Below are positions 22,216-33,259 of a DNA stretch of 64,000 nt, one piece after another. Every line of letters starts with the position of its first letter. Position 1 is the stretch's first letter. Source of the stretch: Macrostomum hystrix (Eukaryota > Platyhelminthes > Macrostomidae). The position numbers and the translations under genes were made by a program. The stretch is taken from contig CATNEN010000001.1 in the NCBI GenBank assembly GCA_950097015.1, positions 9,047,001-9,111,000 on the forward strand, read 5' to 3'. A model generated the notes under the pieces. It was not told the DNA's origin, did no database searches, and saw nothing but the letters and a program-made list of their open reading frames with translations.

Positions 22216-22264
<49 letters not shown>
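22216..22264. repeat. (AGC)n trinucleotide repeat, about 16 units
   Basis: A pure agc/cag run of about 48 bp. The open frames across it give poly-Ala or poly-Ser with AT-rich flanks lacking any domain, so I treat it as a non-coding microsatellite. Confidence 0.95.
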
Positions 22265-22265
<1 letters not shown>

Positions 22266-22829
22266 TCTTAGTGTTTATTAACGAACGAGAGTTGCAAACA
22301 TTTTGACAAAGAGTAACAAAAAATTCAAAACCATTTTCTAGTACAAAATATGATTTTGAAAAAAAAACTAATCTATCTCTACTGCTTACTGGAATCCAGC
22401 AAGTACGCAATGTACTTTAAAAAGTCCCCTCGAGTTGCAGATTGAAATTCAGATTGCGGCTACAATTGATTAATTTATTGAACTAATTAAATTACAATAT
22501 AAAATGATGCTTTCTAGATTCAAGCAATGTCCCATGCATTCGGTATATTAATAATACTAACAGCCCACAAATATCAGACAGTAGTTATCAACACAGAAAT
22601 TAGTCAAGTAAAATTATAAAGCCGTACAAAATAATGTTTTAGAGCTAATCCAATATTTGTCATGACATAAGCCTAATTGAAATTACTCTCCCACAATCAA
22701 TAAACCTATAAATGACAATGAACTATTAATAATTAGACAATTTATTATCGATTCTCATAGCACCGTAGAAGCATGGTTTCAAATGAGTATAGAGACAATA
22801 ACTCAGATAATCTCATAATAAACAACTCC

Positions 22830-23450
22830 ATGACCCGGATCAAAAACATGAGTATGACCGATACTATGACCCAGATCATAAACATGAGCATGACCGATAC
22901 TATGACCCAGATCACAAACATGAGCATGACCGATACTATGACCCAGATCATAAACATGAGCATGACCGATACTATGACCCAGATCATAAATATGACCATG
23001 ACCGAAACTATGACCAAGATCACAAATATGACCTTGACCGATACTATGACCAAGATCATAAATATGACCATGACCGAAACTATGACCAAGATCATAAATA
23101 TGACCATGACCGAAACTATGAAGAAGATCATAAATGTGACCATGACCGATACTATGACCAAGATCATAAATATAACCATGACCGATGCTATGACCAAGAT
23201 CATAAATATGGCCATGACCGAAACTATGAAGAAGATCATAAATATGACCATGACCGATACTATGACCCAGATCATAAATATGACCATGACCGAAACTATG
23301 ACCAAGATCACAAATATGACCTTGACCGATACTATGAACAAGATCATAAACATGACCATGACCGAAACTATGACCAAGATCACAAATATGACCTTGACCG
23401 ATACTATGACCAAGATCACAATCTCGGCAATGACCAACCGAAGACCCAGA
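22830..23450. repeat. 36-bp minisatellite, about 17 copies
   Basis: The unit contains atgaccgatactatgaccca then gatcataaacatgagc, with atga-rich substructure. Because 36 is a multiple of three it stays open on both strands (12-residue protein repeats). It lies 130 bp beyond the ABCD3 stop codon and is unlikely to be coding. Confidence 0.95.
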
Positions 23451-23582
23451 TCATAATTATGGCACTAATCGATTAAACAAAATTTGTTCATAAATCGAAA
23501 AATTGAAATCATGAGGTCATCACAAAATAGATAAAATATCCCCCAAAAAACTACCAGTCATCAAAACAGCTAGCAACAACAT

Positions 23583-23996
23583 TTATGATCCGAATTCTTC
23601 CGTCTTGTCCGTGATTGGCCCGTATTTGAATTCGCCTCGACCGTCCATGTGCATGTAGAATTCGTGATGTTGCCATAGAGATTTGCGATGACTCACAGTG
23701 AACAGGGTGATGTTGTTCTTGCGACAATAAGAGTACAGTTCAGCTTCGACATCGACAGAAACAGCCGACGTGCATTCGTCTAGGATGGCAAACTGTGGCG
23801 CGTGGTAGAATAGGCGGGCCATGGCCATTCGCTGCTTCTCGCCTCCGCTCAGGACGTCGGCCCAGTCCGCAATGGCGTCCCAGCCGCCTTCGCGAGCCAG
23901 GATGTGGCCTAGTTGTACGTGGCCGAGTAGTTCAGACAGGCGCTGGTCTGTTAGACGCTTTCGATGCATGTCTTCGATGGTGTCTGGGTAGATCAC
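23583..23996 (-). CDS. ABCD3: ABCD3 exon 4 (C-terminal half of the ATPase domain)
   Basis: The acceptor ctccctccccag precedes [14 protein letters not shown]. It encodes [50 protein letters not shown] and the end DKTEEFGS. 414 nt, phase 0 start, stop at 23583-23585. Confidence 0.95.
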   Translation of the reverse strand: MIYPDTIEDMHRKRLTDQRLSELLGHVQLGHILAREGGWDAIADWADVLSGGEKQRMAMARLFYHAPQFAILDECTSAVSVDVEAELYSYCRKNNITLFTVSHRKSLWQHHEFYMHMDGRGEFKYGPITDKTEEFGS

Positions 23997-26900
23997 CTGG
24001 GGAGGGAGGGAAAATGATCCCACGTCACATGACAATATAATACTTGTCGTTTATAATTCATACTTGACTCGTCACAATGATGCCTAAAATCCCAATTCAC
24101 GTGTATCTTCTCAATAATCCCTAAAATCCCACTTCACGTGTATCTTCTCAATGATCCCTAAAATCCCACTTCACGTGTATCTTCTCAATGATCCCTAAAA
24201 TCCCAATTCACGTGTATCTTCTCTCTGATCCCTAAAATCCCAATTCACGTGTATCTTCTCTCTGATCCCTAAAATCCCAATTCACGTGTATCTCCTCTTT
24301 GATCCCTAAAATCCCAATTCACGTGTATCTTCTCTCTGATCCCTAAAATCCCAATTCACGTGTATCTCCTCTCTGATCCCTAAAATCCCAATTCACGTGT
24401 ATATTCTCCCTGATCCCTAAAATCCCAATTCACGTGTATATTCTCCCTGATCCCTAAAATCCCAATTCTCACGTATTTTCACAATCATCCCGAAATTCCA
24501 AATTTAGATTGTTTATTGTACCAAAATCTCCCCATCGGTCCCCATAAAAACCAACCTGGTCCCTCAGCTTGCCGAGCGGCATGTAGGGCTTCTGCGGAAT
24601 GTAGAACAGTTTGCCGTCAGCTGGTTTAGTTAACCGACCGCCCCTAACAGGCCAGAGGCCGCCTAGAATGCGAAACAGGGAGCTCTTTCCGCAGCCGTTC
24701 GGACCGCAGACGATGACATTGGTGCCGGATCGAACCTCGAGATTCAGGCGAGCAACCAGGACATCGCCAGTCGGTGTCACTAGCGGCACGTCTTCAAACT
24801 TGATGATGTGATCTGCGATCACTACCTGGCCGAATGTGTTCAGCAACAGATTGGCGCTGCTCGACGAGATTGGAATGCCTGGATGGAGCATTTTTAAGGG
24901 GATAATTTAGTGACAATACTGGCATTTTGAAAACGGGGGTCGGTGGCACTACTTCTCTCCTATCTGTCACTCCCTCTCATCTCTACTTCTCTCATATCTG
25001 TCACTCCCTTTCATCTCTACTTCTCTTCTCTGTCACTCCCTCTCATCTCTACTTCTTTTCTCTGCCACTCCGTCTTATCTCTACTTCTCTCTCCTCTCTC
25101 TCGCTCCCTCTCATTGCCTCTCGCAATTAAGTCCCTGAGCTCGATTCCGCAGCGAGGCCACATTTATTTGTCGTGCAATTTACGCCCCAGAGGGCCAACC
25201 TCCAAGGCACAGTGAGAGTGTACACTGCCGGACGATGAGAAAGTAAGGGCAAATGTACACGCCTGTGTGCGGTGCGTGTGTGCTTAGGAGCGAGCGAAAT
25301 GGGCAGAATTGCCCCCTTGCTGGCTGCGGGTCTAGTGTCACCAAATGATGTGCCGTTGCCCACAGACCTCTCGCAATTATTAGTATTATTATTACTATGG
25401 TGTAGACGAAAAGTAAGTGCAAATTATAACATACCAGCTGGTTTAGAATCTCCGCTAGTTGATTTGCCAGCAGAAGAGGCCGCCACCGCCGCCGCGGCTG
25501 CGGAAGCAACGGCGGCCACAGCAGGAGTTCCGGAGCGCACAGCGGCGCGTTGAAATTGTCCCTGGGACACTTCGTCAAGCACAGTGTCCAGCTCGTGTAT
25601 TCTAGCGGTGAAGCCAGCTAGCCTGGTTAGCTCGCGTCCAGATAGAACAACTCGACCAACGGCTTCGGCCATTCGCACCAGCATGCGACCACTCTGGTAA
25701 TACTCTTCGAGTAGTTCAGCGTGCGAGCTACTCGCGTATCTGGGCGTTTCAGAGTTGTTTGGGAAATATCAGAATATATAAATATATAAATATTGCAAAT
25801 ACATATCAGAAATGTATTTGCAAGCCATGTACTATTCTTTCAAAAATTCTTCGATTACAAATCCTAGGATCTCGTTTGATCCTAAATCCCAGAATCATTA
25901 TACCCCCTAATACTGGATCATGATGATGATTATATTGCTTACCCCTGGATCCTTCGATCCCTAATCCCTGGATCCTTCGATCCCTAATCCCTGGATCCTT
26001 CGATCCCTAATCCCTGGATCCTTCGATCCCTAATCCCTGGATCCTTCGATCCCTAATCCAGGGATTCTTCGATCCCTAATCCCTGGATCCTTCGATCCCT
26101 GGATCATTCGATCCCTGGATCCTAGCCACATCTTTCGATCCATAATCCCGGGATCTTTCGATCCCTAATCCAGGGATCCTTCGATCCCTAATCCAGGGAT
26201 TATTCGATCCCTAATCCCTGGATCCTTCGATCCCTGGATCATTCGATCCCTGGATCCTAGCCACATCTTTCGATCCATAATCCCGGGATCTTTCGATCCC
26301 TAATCCAGGGATCCTTCGATCCCTAATCCAGGGATTATTCGATCCCTAATCCAGGGATCCTTCGATCCCTAATCCCTGAATTTTTTTGATCCCTAATCCC
26401 GGAATCCTTAAACCCCAAATCCAAGAGTCCATCGATCTAAAATTTTAGGATTGCTAGAAACATAATACAACGATGATTTATCCCCCTAATTCTAGGATCG
26501 ATTGATAGATCTTTAAAAATCGTTAGATTCTGAAACTCAGTCTCAGTATTCTTTAATTATTTTAAGCAGCCTTCTATCCCTAATCCCTGGATTTTTATCT
26601 CTAATCCCAGGATCCTTTAATTACTAATCCATAGGAGCGGCATTTTTTTATTGTAAATTATCACGGGATTTTTTTCGAATCCCGAAATCTTAGTCCTCAA
26701 GGTTAGGTTAACAAACCAACAAAGATTTAATCAGCCTATTGAAACATTTTCTCACCTAGGATTGGCCAAATTAAGGAACGGCCAGCTGACAACACTGTAG
26801 CCAACAACCGTAGCCACATATTTGGCCAGTATGTTATCTAGTAGGCCAGTTTGAAATCGGAAATTGATGCACACACGCAGGTGATCAACTAGCAAGCTGA

Positions 26901-27822
26901 ATGCCTTCAACAGAGTGCTTCGTTCAGCGCTCTGGCCGCGGTAGAATGCCACCTCCTCGGCTGCGGCAATGACCCGACTGTTGACGTAGCGAAATTCTCC
27001 TTCCAACTGTTGCTCGCGAACAGTCATACGACCCAATGGCCTACGCAACCTAGTCAGGACTAGGCCCGTTAGCACTAGATAGGCTATCATGCAAGCAGGC
27101 GCGTGACCCCCAATGGTGCTAGTGAGCTTTAGAGCGTAGATGATTATGTCAAGAATGGGTTTGCTCAGGTTGCTATAGAGGTCGGCAACGCAGTCGCATA
27201 GTTTATCCACATCCTGCGCTATCAGCTGATCCGGATTGGCAATGCGGCTATCCAGATTGCCCAGCTGATAGAAAGTGAAGCCTTTCATCCACTTGTTGAT
27301 GAGGTGCACTGTTAGGCGATGCCTAAAACGCAGTTTAACTTCCGACAATCCCAGCTTCAAGAAGTTGTTAATTAGAGTCATGGACGGCATCATTAGAATG
27401 AATCTAAATAGGTAAGTCTTGAATAGAGACAGGCTTCGACCAATGATAGCGCTTTCAATCATTGTGCCATTGGCAATCATCCAGACGTCAAGATATGTTC
27501 TGGCAATGAGACAAGCTGCCACCAATAGTAGATAGAATGTCTCAGCGCTGAATAGTTTGGGTACAAGAATCTTTAATAGTCGGCCTAGACGGGCAAAGAA
27601 TTCAGCATCAACGTAGGCCTTTGCGGCCCGACCTTCAGAAGCTTTCCTTGGATCATTGGCTCCTGCAGCCAGAACAGCGTCCAATTCTTGCAAGCTCTTC
27701 TGCTTGCGACTACGACGACGGGCTGATAATAGACGATTAAGAAAGTACAAGCCAATGACTGTAGTGCTAGCCACAGCTGATGACTGAGGCGATAATAGAT
27801 ATTTGCTGAGTGTGCCAGGCAT
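23583..27822 (-). CDS. ABCD3: ABCD3/PMP70-type peroxisomal ABC half-transporter, four coding exons (702 aa model)
   Basis: Exons 26756-27822, 25435-25739, 24556-24878 and 23583-23996 join in phase. The protein starts [10 protein letters not shown] with an Arg/Lys-rich segment (35-43), then [14 protein letters not shown] and [17 protein letters not shown]. The membrane domain includes [35 protein letters not shown] and the EAA-like [16 protein letters not shown] (281-296). The ATPase domain has Walker [10 protein letters not shown] (516-524), YIPQKPYM, signature LSGGEKQR (614-621), Walker B FAILDE (634-639) and switch His in VSHRKSLW (668). It ends EFGS, as vertebrate ABCD3 does. The family forms dimers in the peroxisomal membrane and imports long and branched acyl-CoAs and bile acid precursors. 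An Ala/Ser-rich insertion at about 408-450 makes it longer than the human protein (659 aa). All catalytic motifs are intact. Confidence 0.95.
24080..24476. repeat. 37-bp minisatellite with an E-box per unit, 11 copies, in ABCD3 intron 3
   Basis: Each unit reads atccctaaaatcccaattca then cgtgtatcttctc-type sequence. Ten units keep the palindrome CACGTG (ttCACGTGta); the last is broken to cacgta. It fills most of intron 3 (23997-24555). Confidence 0.95.
24556..24878 (-). CDS. ABCD3: ABCD3 exon 3 (Walker A exon)
   Basis: The acceptor CATCCAG precedes [11 protein letters not shown]. It encodes [20 protein letters not shown], the Walker A region [34 protein letters not shown] and LGKLRDQ. The donor is CAG|GTTGGT. 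323 nt, entering in phase 1 and leaving in phase 0. Confidence 0.93.
24950..25094. repeat. CT-rich degenerate array in ABCD3 intron 2
   Basis: Repeats of tctgtcactccctctcatct and ctacttctct, the same family as 12.61-12.89 kb, again leading directly into a SINE. Confidence 0.85.
25095..25434 (+). mobile_element. tRNA-derived SINE, copy C, in ABCD3 intron 2
   Basis: It has gtccctgagctcgattccgc, ccagagggccaacctccaag, gatgtgccgttgcccaca and a tail of tattattattac. It is nearly collinear with copy A and antisense to ABCD3. Confidence 0.75.
25435..25739 (-). CDS. ABCD3: ABCD3 exon 2
   Basis: The acceptor CGCCCAG completes an Arg codon, then [40 protein letters not shown] and [12 protein letters not shown] follow; these are well-conserved ABCD3 positions. 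The exon closes with a lineage-specific Ala/Ser-rich insertion ([14 protein letters not shown]). The donor is G|GTATGT. 305 nt. Confidence 0.93.
25940..26408. repeat. 23-bp minisatellite in ABCD3 intron 1, about 20 copies
   Basis: The unit is ggatccttcgatccctaatc plus cct; it contains GGATCC and TCGA palindromes. A 135-bp block with tagccacatctttcgatcca occurs twice (near 26123 and 26258). Degenerate copies continue to about 26640. Confidence 0.92.
26756..27822 (-). CDS. ABCD3: ABCD3 exon 1 (membrane domain)
   Basis: The start at [10 protein letters not shown] matches the short N-terminus of ABCD3 (…FSKYL…). The exon holds the peroxisomal targeting region and nearly the whole transmembrane domain, ending WPFLNLANP plus two bases at AG|GTGAGA. 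Upstream on the minus strand, tcatttag and caaacag before the ATG are possible acceptors of a 5' UTR intron. Confidence 0.95.
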
Positions 27823-29400
27823 TGCTGTTTGAGTGTTTTCAGTATTCTAAATGAGTGATTACAGACACAATGGGACAGATATCTGTAAAGAAAATTTTAA
27901 TGTAGAAAAATTGTAATAGAGGATAAGTGTTACATCTACTAGCCTTTAGTTGTTCTGTGAATTTTATAACCTACATAAAACCAACAGTTTATGTTGCTCT
28001 TTTCAGGGCTAAGAAAGGGTAATTTTTTAAGACAGTGCTAGTTTCCCAAAATTCTATTTTAGCCTTACTATGATCTGCTGCACTTTTTTCACTATATCAT
28101 ATTTATATATATTATACTATACTATAATTTTAAACTATACTATATTATAAATATTAAAACTAGCATTATTGTTTAGTTTCTTAGAATCTAGTATACCAAT
28201 ATTCACATTTAGCTACAATAACTATGAGTATTACAAAGAGTTAATAGCTAGCTTGATATATTCAATTGAGTAAACATAATATTTTATGGTAAATAACAGC
28301 TATGTTAATGAATATATATACTTAAATGCATTGGAAAATAGTTGATAGGCTTCTTGACAAGAAGTATGCAATGGACAATTTTTATATTTAATGAAAATAA
28401 TAACAAAAAACATATTAAATTGTTTTGTTAATGATTTGCTACTATGGAAATTTTCAAGTGTGCCCTGACAGGTTTTTAGATACTTATTGTTGAGAGACCT
28501 TTCAATAGCCACAGCATTTGTAGGATAATTTTTACCAGATATTTATACAATTGGTGGATCCAAGTAAAAATTACATACCATAGACATACAAATTAGTCAC
28601 ATACTTTTTCAGATACCAATAATTAAAGTTGACATCACCCATATATTTTGTAATAGGCCTAATGATTCGACTAAAGTAGCAAAGAAGCAGAGAGAGCATA
28701 CTATAAGTATAAATGAAAATGATGGAATATAAATGATCATGAACCAAAGGTGAAGGGTATAGAATCCTATAGAAAGTATGGAAAATTTTTTACTATAAAG
28801 TAAAATTTATGTATTCAATCTAGACTTACTTGCCATTCACATTGACTGAAATTCACAATACAGAATATATACATACTACATGCCTGTATATAGAAAAAAT
28901 TGTTTTGTCAACACAAATATAGGATATAGTATACAATTAAATACCACTCCTGAAATTTAATATAGCTATGCCAATTTGCACATTTTTGTCCACTTGAATT
29001 AGCTAGTTAATGTTGACAGTTACCCAAAAGGGGGTTAAATCAGATAGCTAACCATTTAACAAGCCCTAAACAAAACTTACAAAAGATGTACCTAAATCTT
29101 TGTTATACAAAGTTTGTAATAGTACTAACAAAATAAAAGTTGACAATTTTCCAACAACACTTGAAAAAAGTACAACTTTTGTTTAACAAAACAAAGTGTC
29201 TAGGAGGGGATTAATAAAATGGTTCTCCATTGTTCGTTTCAATCATTTTAAATGTTTATTGTCATTCTGCAAAGTCCCAAAGATCCTTTAATGTTTTTCA
29301 AGTAATTGCAACATTGCAAGCCAGCCATATTTAGTTTAAAAAATTATCTCCAGACTATTTTAAGAATAAATCATATTTCGCCGACTTTTTTAAGCCTACT
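27823..29400. other. AT-rich sequence 5' of ABCD3, probably 5' UTR intron
   Basis: There is no coding exon or repeat array. The candidate acceptor near 27849 and the promoter motifs at 29.44-29.54 kb on the same strand make a non-coding first exon with a 1.5-kb intron likely, but no donor was fixed. Confidence 0.4.
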
Positions 29401-29436
29401 AGATTTTTCCTTTTAAATCTGATTGACTGTTGCTTG

Positions 29437-29537
29437 TTTATAAGGACCCTCACCCAATCGTGCGTTAGTTGTTTTCGTACCCCACTGGCGCGTTGTGATT
29501 GGTTGGGTGGGCGACTGCTCTCTTGTTGACCCGCCCC
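29437..29537 (-). promoter_or_regulatory. GC-box / CCAAT / TATA promoter, probably of ABCD3
   Basis: On the minus strand, in order: GGGGCGGG (29537-29530), CCAAT (29502-29498) and TATAAA (29442-29437). The distances to the TATA box (about 60 and 90 bp) are textbook for a polymerase II promoter. The only minus-strand gene downstream is ABCD3. Confidence 0.55.
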
Positions 29538-29994
29538 TTTCCCCCGTTTTTTTATTTATTTACTTCGCTGTTTCGCAAAAATGATACTTACTTTTCCTTT
29601 TCTTAGTGTGCCAAAAGTCAATTTCTGTAAGTTGAAATCTAAAGGTTTAGAAATTGCTGGTTTAATTATCGCTACTTTCTTAGAACTACTAAAATAGAGA
29701 TATATAGATTTTTTCACCAGACAAGTCGATTTTTAATAAATAGTTTTAAAGCAATTGATTTACATTTTATTGTTTAGACTGCTAAATTTTTAATATCAAG
29801 TTGTTTTAATTTGTTAAAACGATTAATAAGTAAAACCGCTACGCTGCATTACGATTTTTTACTCCGCCTATGAATCTGGAATCAGGAAATGGCCCGGAAT
29901 CTTGAATTCACTTTGAAACACACTTTATACCATCATTGAAGTAAAATTGCCATAGGTTTTTATATCCCGTTGAGTATATACACACATTTGCCTT

Positions 29995-30135
29995 TTTTCT
30001 TGCAAGGAATCGAACACGAGTTTGTTACTGCTTCATGATTTTTGTCATAAGCACAACACTCACACAGGTGCGTACATCGCCAGACAGCAGGCACTCTCAC
30101 TAGTGCCTTTGTTATCGGCTCTGAAGGATATAAAT
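29995..30135 (-). mobile_element. Diverged SINE fragment, copy E
   Basis: On the minus strand gtgttcgattccttgc is B-box-like. The plus strand has actcacacaggtgcgtacat, gccagacagcaggcac and tctcactagtgcctttg, a decayed match to the body of copy B. Confidence 0.5.
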
Positions 30136-32220
30136 TACATGACTAGCCCCAAGCGCTTTTTTTAATTTTCAAAATAATTTTTGGCTAAAGATCAGCTGCA
30201 AATTCTAGGTCGAGGGCAAGTGATGAGCCTCACTAATGAGCCTGTTCTAATGCATGCACATCATTAGCTTCAGCTTCAGTTTCCTAGTTCGATCGGGTTC
30301 ACCCTTGCTTATTAGATGAGTCAATCATCATTAAAAAATGAAGTGTAAAAACAGATTGTTCACGTCTATTAGGAGCTGTAAGGTCTTTTTAGGAGCAGTT
30401 AATTTTTTAACGCAGTATAATATTTACCATGCTTGCGAAATGATTATTTGATTCGTATCTGTAAATTGATGTATATATAAGTAGGGTCTGAAGGATTTAT
30501 AAGACTTCAGTTATACATTAATGTTCGTGAGATCTACGTGCAACAATAACAAAAGCAATATAAGAAAATAAAAAATTTGTTATTTTCTAAAAAAATAGTC
30601 CTGCTTAGAAATTAACAATTGCATTTAACTTTTAAATAGGTACTTTTACCTAAGTAAAAGCTTGTTACATAATCACGAGTATTACTTCATAAATAAGTTC
30701 TACAATAGAGTTAACGAAAGCACATTATTAATCATTCTAGAAACATTTAGACAAATAATGACCTAAGAAACATATATTTTAAAATTAATGATAGTCCCGG
30801 CCGCTATTATCGTTATTGTTTTGTTACAGTATAACCAGTTAAAAATATTGTATTTGCTATAACGAATGATTAGCTTTCTTGGACATTTATGGGTTAAAAC
30901 TATTTATAGAATGCCCCCCACACACGATCAGATGAAGCTAAATGCGAGTATCTGCCCTTTTTCATCGCTACGGATGTTTAAGACTGCAGCTTTTATGCCT
31001 GAGATTTACAACTACTTCCTGATATTGCTTGCTAAGCCAAGCATATTATTATTATCATTATGATTATTAATGCACCTACAATGCTCAGTCCGCTAGAGAG
31101 ATCAGTTATTTTACTATACAAGACCGCTAGATTATTTGAATTTGTATTGTCAAAGCTGCAATGCATTCATATGTTATGGTTTATCTACTATAGAGCTTGT
31201 CAATGGGCATTGTTACGCAGTCCTGTTTCCGTATTGCTTCCTGCATGGGCTTTAGATGGTCGCCCAGTGAGCTAGCTAAAAACTCAATAAGTGCAACTTC
31301 CCTTGGTTGTTCTGCCTATATTTTTTTATTTATTGCAGTAAGTTCTGCTTGCGAACTTCCATATAGCACACGTCAGCTCCAAAAACACTTTCAAATCATG
31401 TATCATTGATAATTGATCCTCTAATCGATGCTAATGGACTGATTCGAAATTGATTTCAATTGTCACTTTGACAAGGCGCATTAACATGATTGATTGGCAG
31501 ACAGACTGAATTAAGAAAAAAGTACAACTTGACATTGACAGCCAAACTAACACGAGAGCGTATCTGTGATGCACTTGAATTTTAGACTTGAAATTTAGCT
31601 CTCTTACGCTGCCTCAGGGGGATCATTTTCCGCGACCTCGACTTCGTGATCGCTGCTGGGAATGAAATAAATAAACTTTCCAACCTGTCGCAGACTGTCG
31701 AGACGAGAGCTGGACTTTTAAGTCGTAATTCGCAACGACTGGCTAAGCAATTATGCAAATCCGTAGCCTCGAGAACCGCGGCGCAGTCTCTCCCATTTTC
31801 CAGTCACTCTTTGGCTCACTCAATTCTTTCGTCTTCAATAACTTACACAGTGTTTTGATATGGCGGTTGCATGGTCAGAAGTAAAAAAAATCGTCAAAAC
31901 GGGGACTAGATTAATGGCTGCTCCATGCAGTGCGCCTAGCTTGCAGGATTATTTCATTTTGCCGAAATAACTGGACTTGCAGGATTGCGAGATCTGGGAC
32001 TGAGACGGGAGCGACTGTGTTTTGACCGATCTAAGACATCAAAGCGTCTCTTTTGAATTCCTGCATTCCTAATTAATCGCGAGATAGATTTGACTGCATA
32101 TTCAGGCTTAACTAACTTGGATGCCGGGCACTGGGGATGCATAAATTCAAGGCTTTGGTAGAATCCCATGGTTTCAGCTGATTCACGATCAAAGATGACG
32201 TTCCTTCAGACACTGATATT
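30136..32220. other. AT-rich intergenic DNA
   Basis: Unique sequence without a recognised gene. A 71-codon minus-strand frame at 31954-32169 contains a basic Ser/Arg-rich end (SRSRLSPRSRNP) but nothing that identifies it. Confidence 0.35.
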
Positions 32221-32224
32221 TAAG

Positions 32225-32612
32225 GGGGTTGGCCACTCACTCAGTCTCTGGTAGTTAAGGAGGTTGGCCTCTCTAACCTTCTCTCAGTCTCTGGTAGTTA
32301 AGGAGGTTGGCCTCTCTGACCTTCACTCAGTTTCTGGTTGTTAAGGAGGTTGGCCTCTCTAACCTTCACTCAGTCTCTGGTAGTTAAGGAGGTTGGCCTC
32401 TCTAACCTTCTCTCAGTCTCTGGTAGTTAAGGAGGTTGGCCTCTCTGACCTTCACTCAGTTTCTGGTTGTTAAGGAGGTTGGCCTCTCTAACCTTCACTC
32501 AGTCTCTGGTAGTTAAGGAGGTTGGCCTCTCTAACCTTCACTCAGTTTCTGGTTGTTAAGGAGGTTGGCCTCTCTAACCTTCACTCAGTCTCTGGTTGTT
32601 AAGGAGGTTGGC
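32225..32612. repeat. 43-bp minisatellite, 9 copies
   Basis: The unit contains ggtagttaaggaggttggcc then tctctaaccttcactcag; copies differ at gt(a/t)gttaagg and cttc(a/t)ctc. The unit holds an inverted pair (ggttggcctct / aacc). Confidence 0.93.
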
Positions 32613-32703
32613 TAAAAAAGCATTATCTATGAAAGATATTCACAATGGCTGTGTCAGTCTTGAGATTCCCAAAGCGTTGTCAAGTAAATGTTTGAAAAGA
32701 AAC

Positions 32704-32838
32704 TTAAGTATTTATTCTGAAAAAAATTGAATGAGAATTTAGACGGAGAAGAACAGTCAGCGGAAGTTTCACGGCGTCCTTGACGGCCCTGAGCAGTGCG
32801 CGATTTCTCGTCTTTCCTTTCATGGTCTGCAAGGTGAA
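32704..32838 (-). CDS. Possible terminal exon of an unidentified minus-strand gene
   Basis: A clear acceptor (tttcaccttgcag on the minus strand) opens a frame TMKGKTRNRALLRAVKDAVK then LPLTVLLRLN and a stop at 32704-32706. AATAAA overlaps the last codons, a polyadenylation signal position seen in compact 3' ends. No family is recognised. It might belong with the antisense exon at 36.05-36.38 kb on the same strand, but this is not shown. Confidence 0.3.
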   Translation of the reverse strand, partial: FTLQTMKGKTRNRALLRAVKDAVKLPLTVLLRLNSHSIFFRINT

Positions 32839-33259
32839 ACTGGGAACATGATATTTGATTCTAGGGACAACTCTAACAGGACATTGTCTGGTACAGTTGC
32901 CCAAACAATTCCCAAAAGAAATCCGCCAGAGAATCTGTGTCTTGTTAACTTCCTTTCCTTGCAGCCTTGCAGTCGTTTCTATATAAACACATCGGAAGTG
33001 AAACTTTCCAATCGCGAGGAAATGTTTTCTTCAGACAGTAAACTTTTGAGTAGTTCTTGAGTACACACAAGAGACCACTCCAGTGTGTAGCCAGTTAGCT
33101 TAAATTTGAGTGCCGCCAAAGGTTCGGCTGTTACGCCTCTCGGAAGTGAATCGTAGAGGAATAGAGACGCGATAGGAAGTAGAGAACATTGATGGACTTG
33201 CTATTTTGATTTGAAGATTTAAATAGAGTGGAATTCGTGACAGCTTCCAGTCCAGGTGG

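Noticed and set aside
22126-22410. 94-codon frame with 17 alanines
   Set aside because: Poly-Ala comes from the (AGC)n microsatellite; flanking residues are AT-rich noise with no splice or domain support.
22745-23456. 230-codon frames on both strands of the 36-bp array
   Set aside because: Mirror-open frames on both strands with equal length are a signature of tandem repeats, not coding sequence; there is no domain.
24080-24476. CRISPR-like regularly spaced repeat
   Set aside because: The repeats are head to tail with no unique spacers and lie in an animal intron.
31954-32169. 71-codon minus frame with Ser/Arg-rich end as a small gene
   Set aside because: No family, no splice or polyadenylation support beyond a plain ATG; could not be distinguished from chance.
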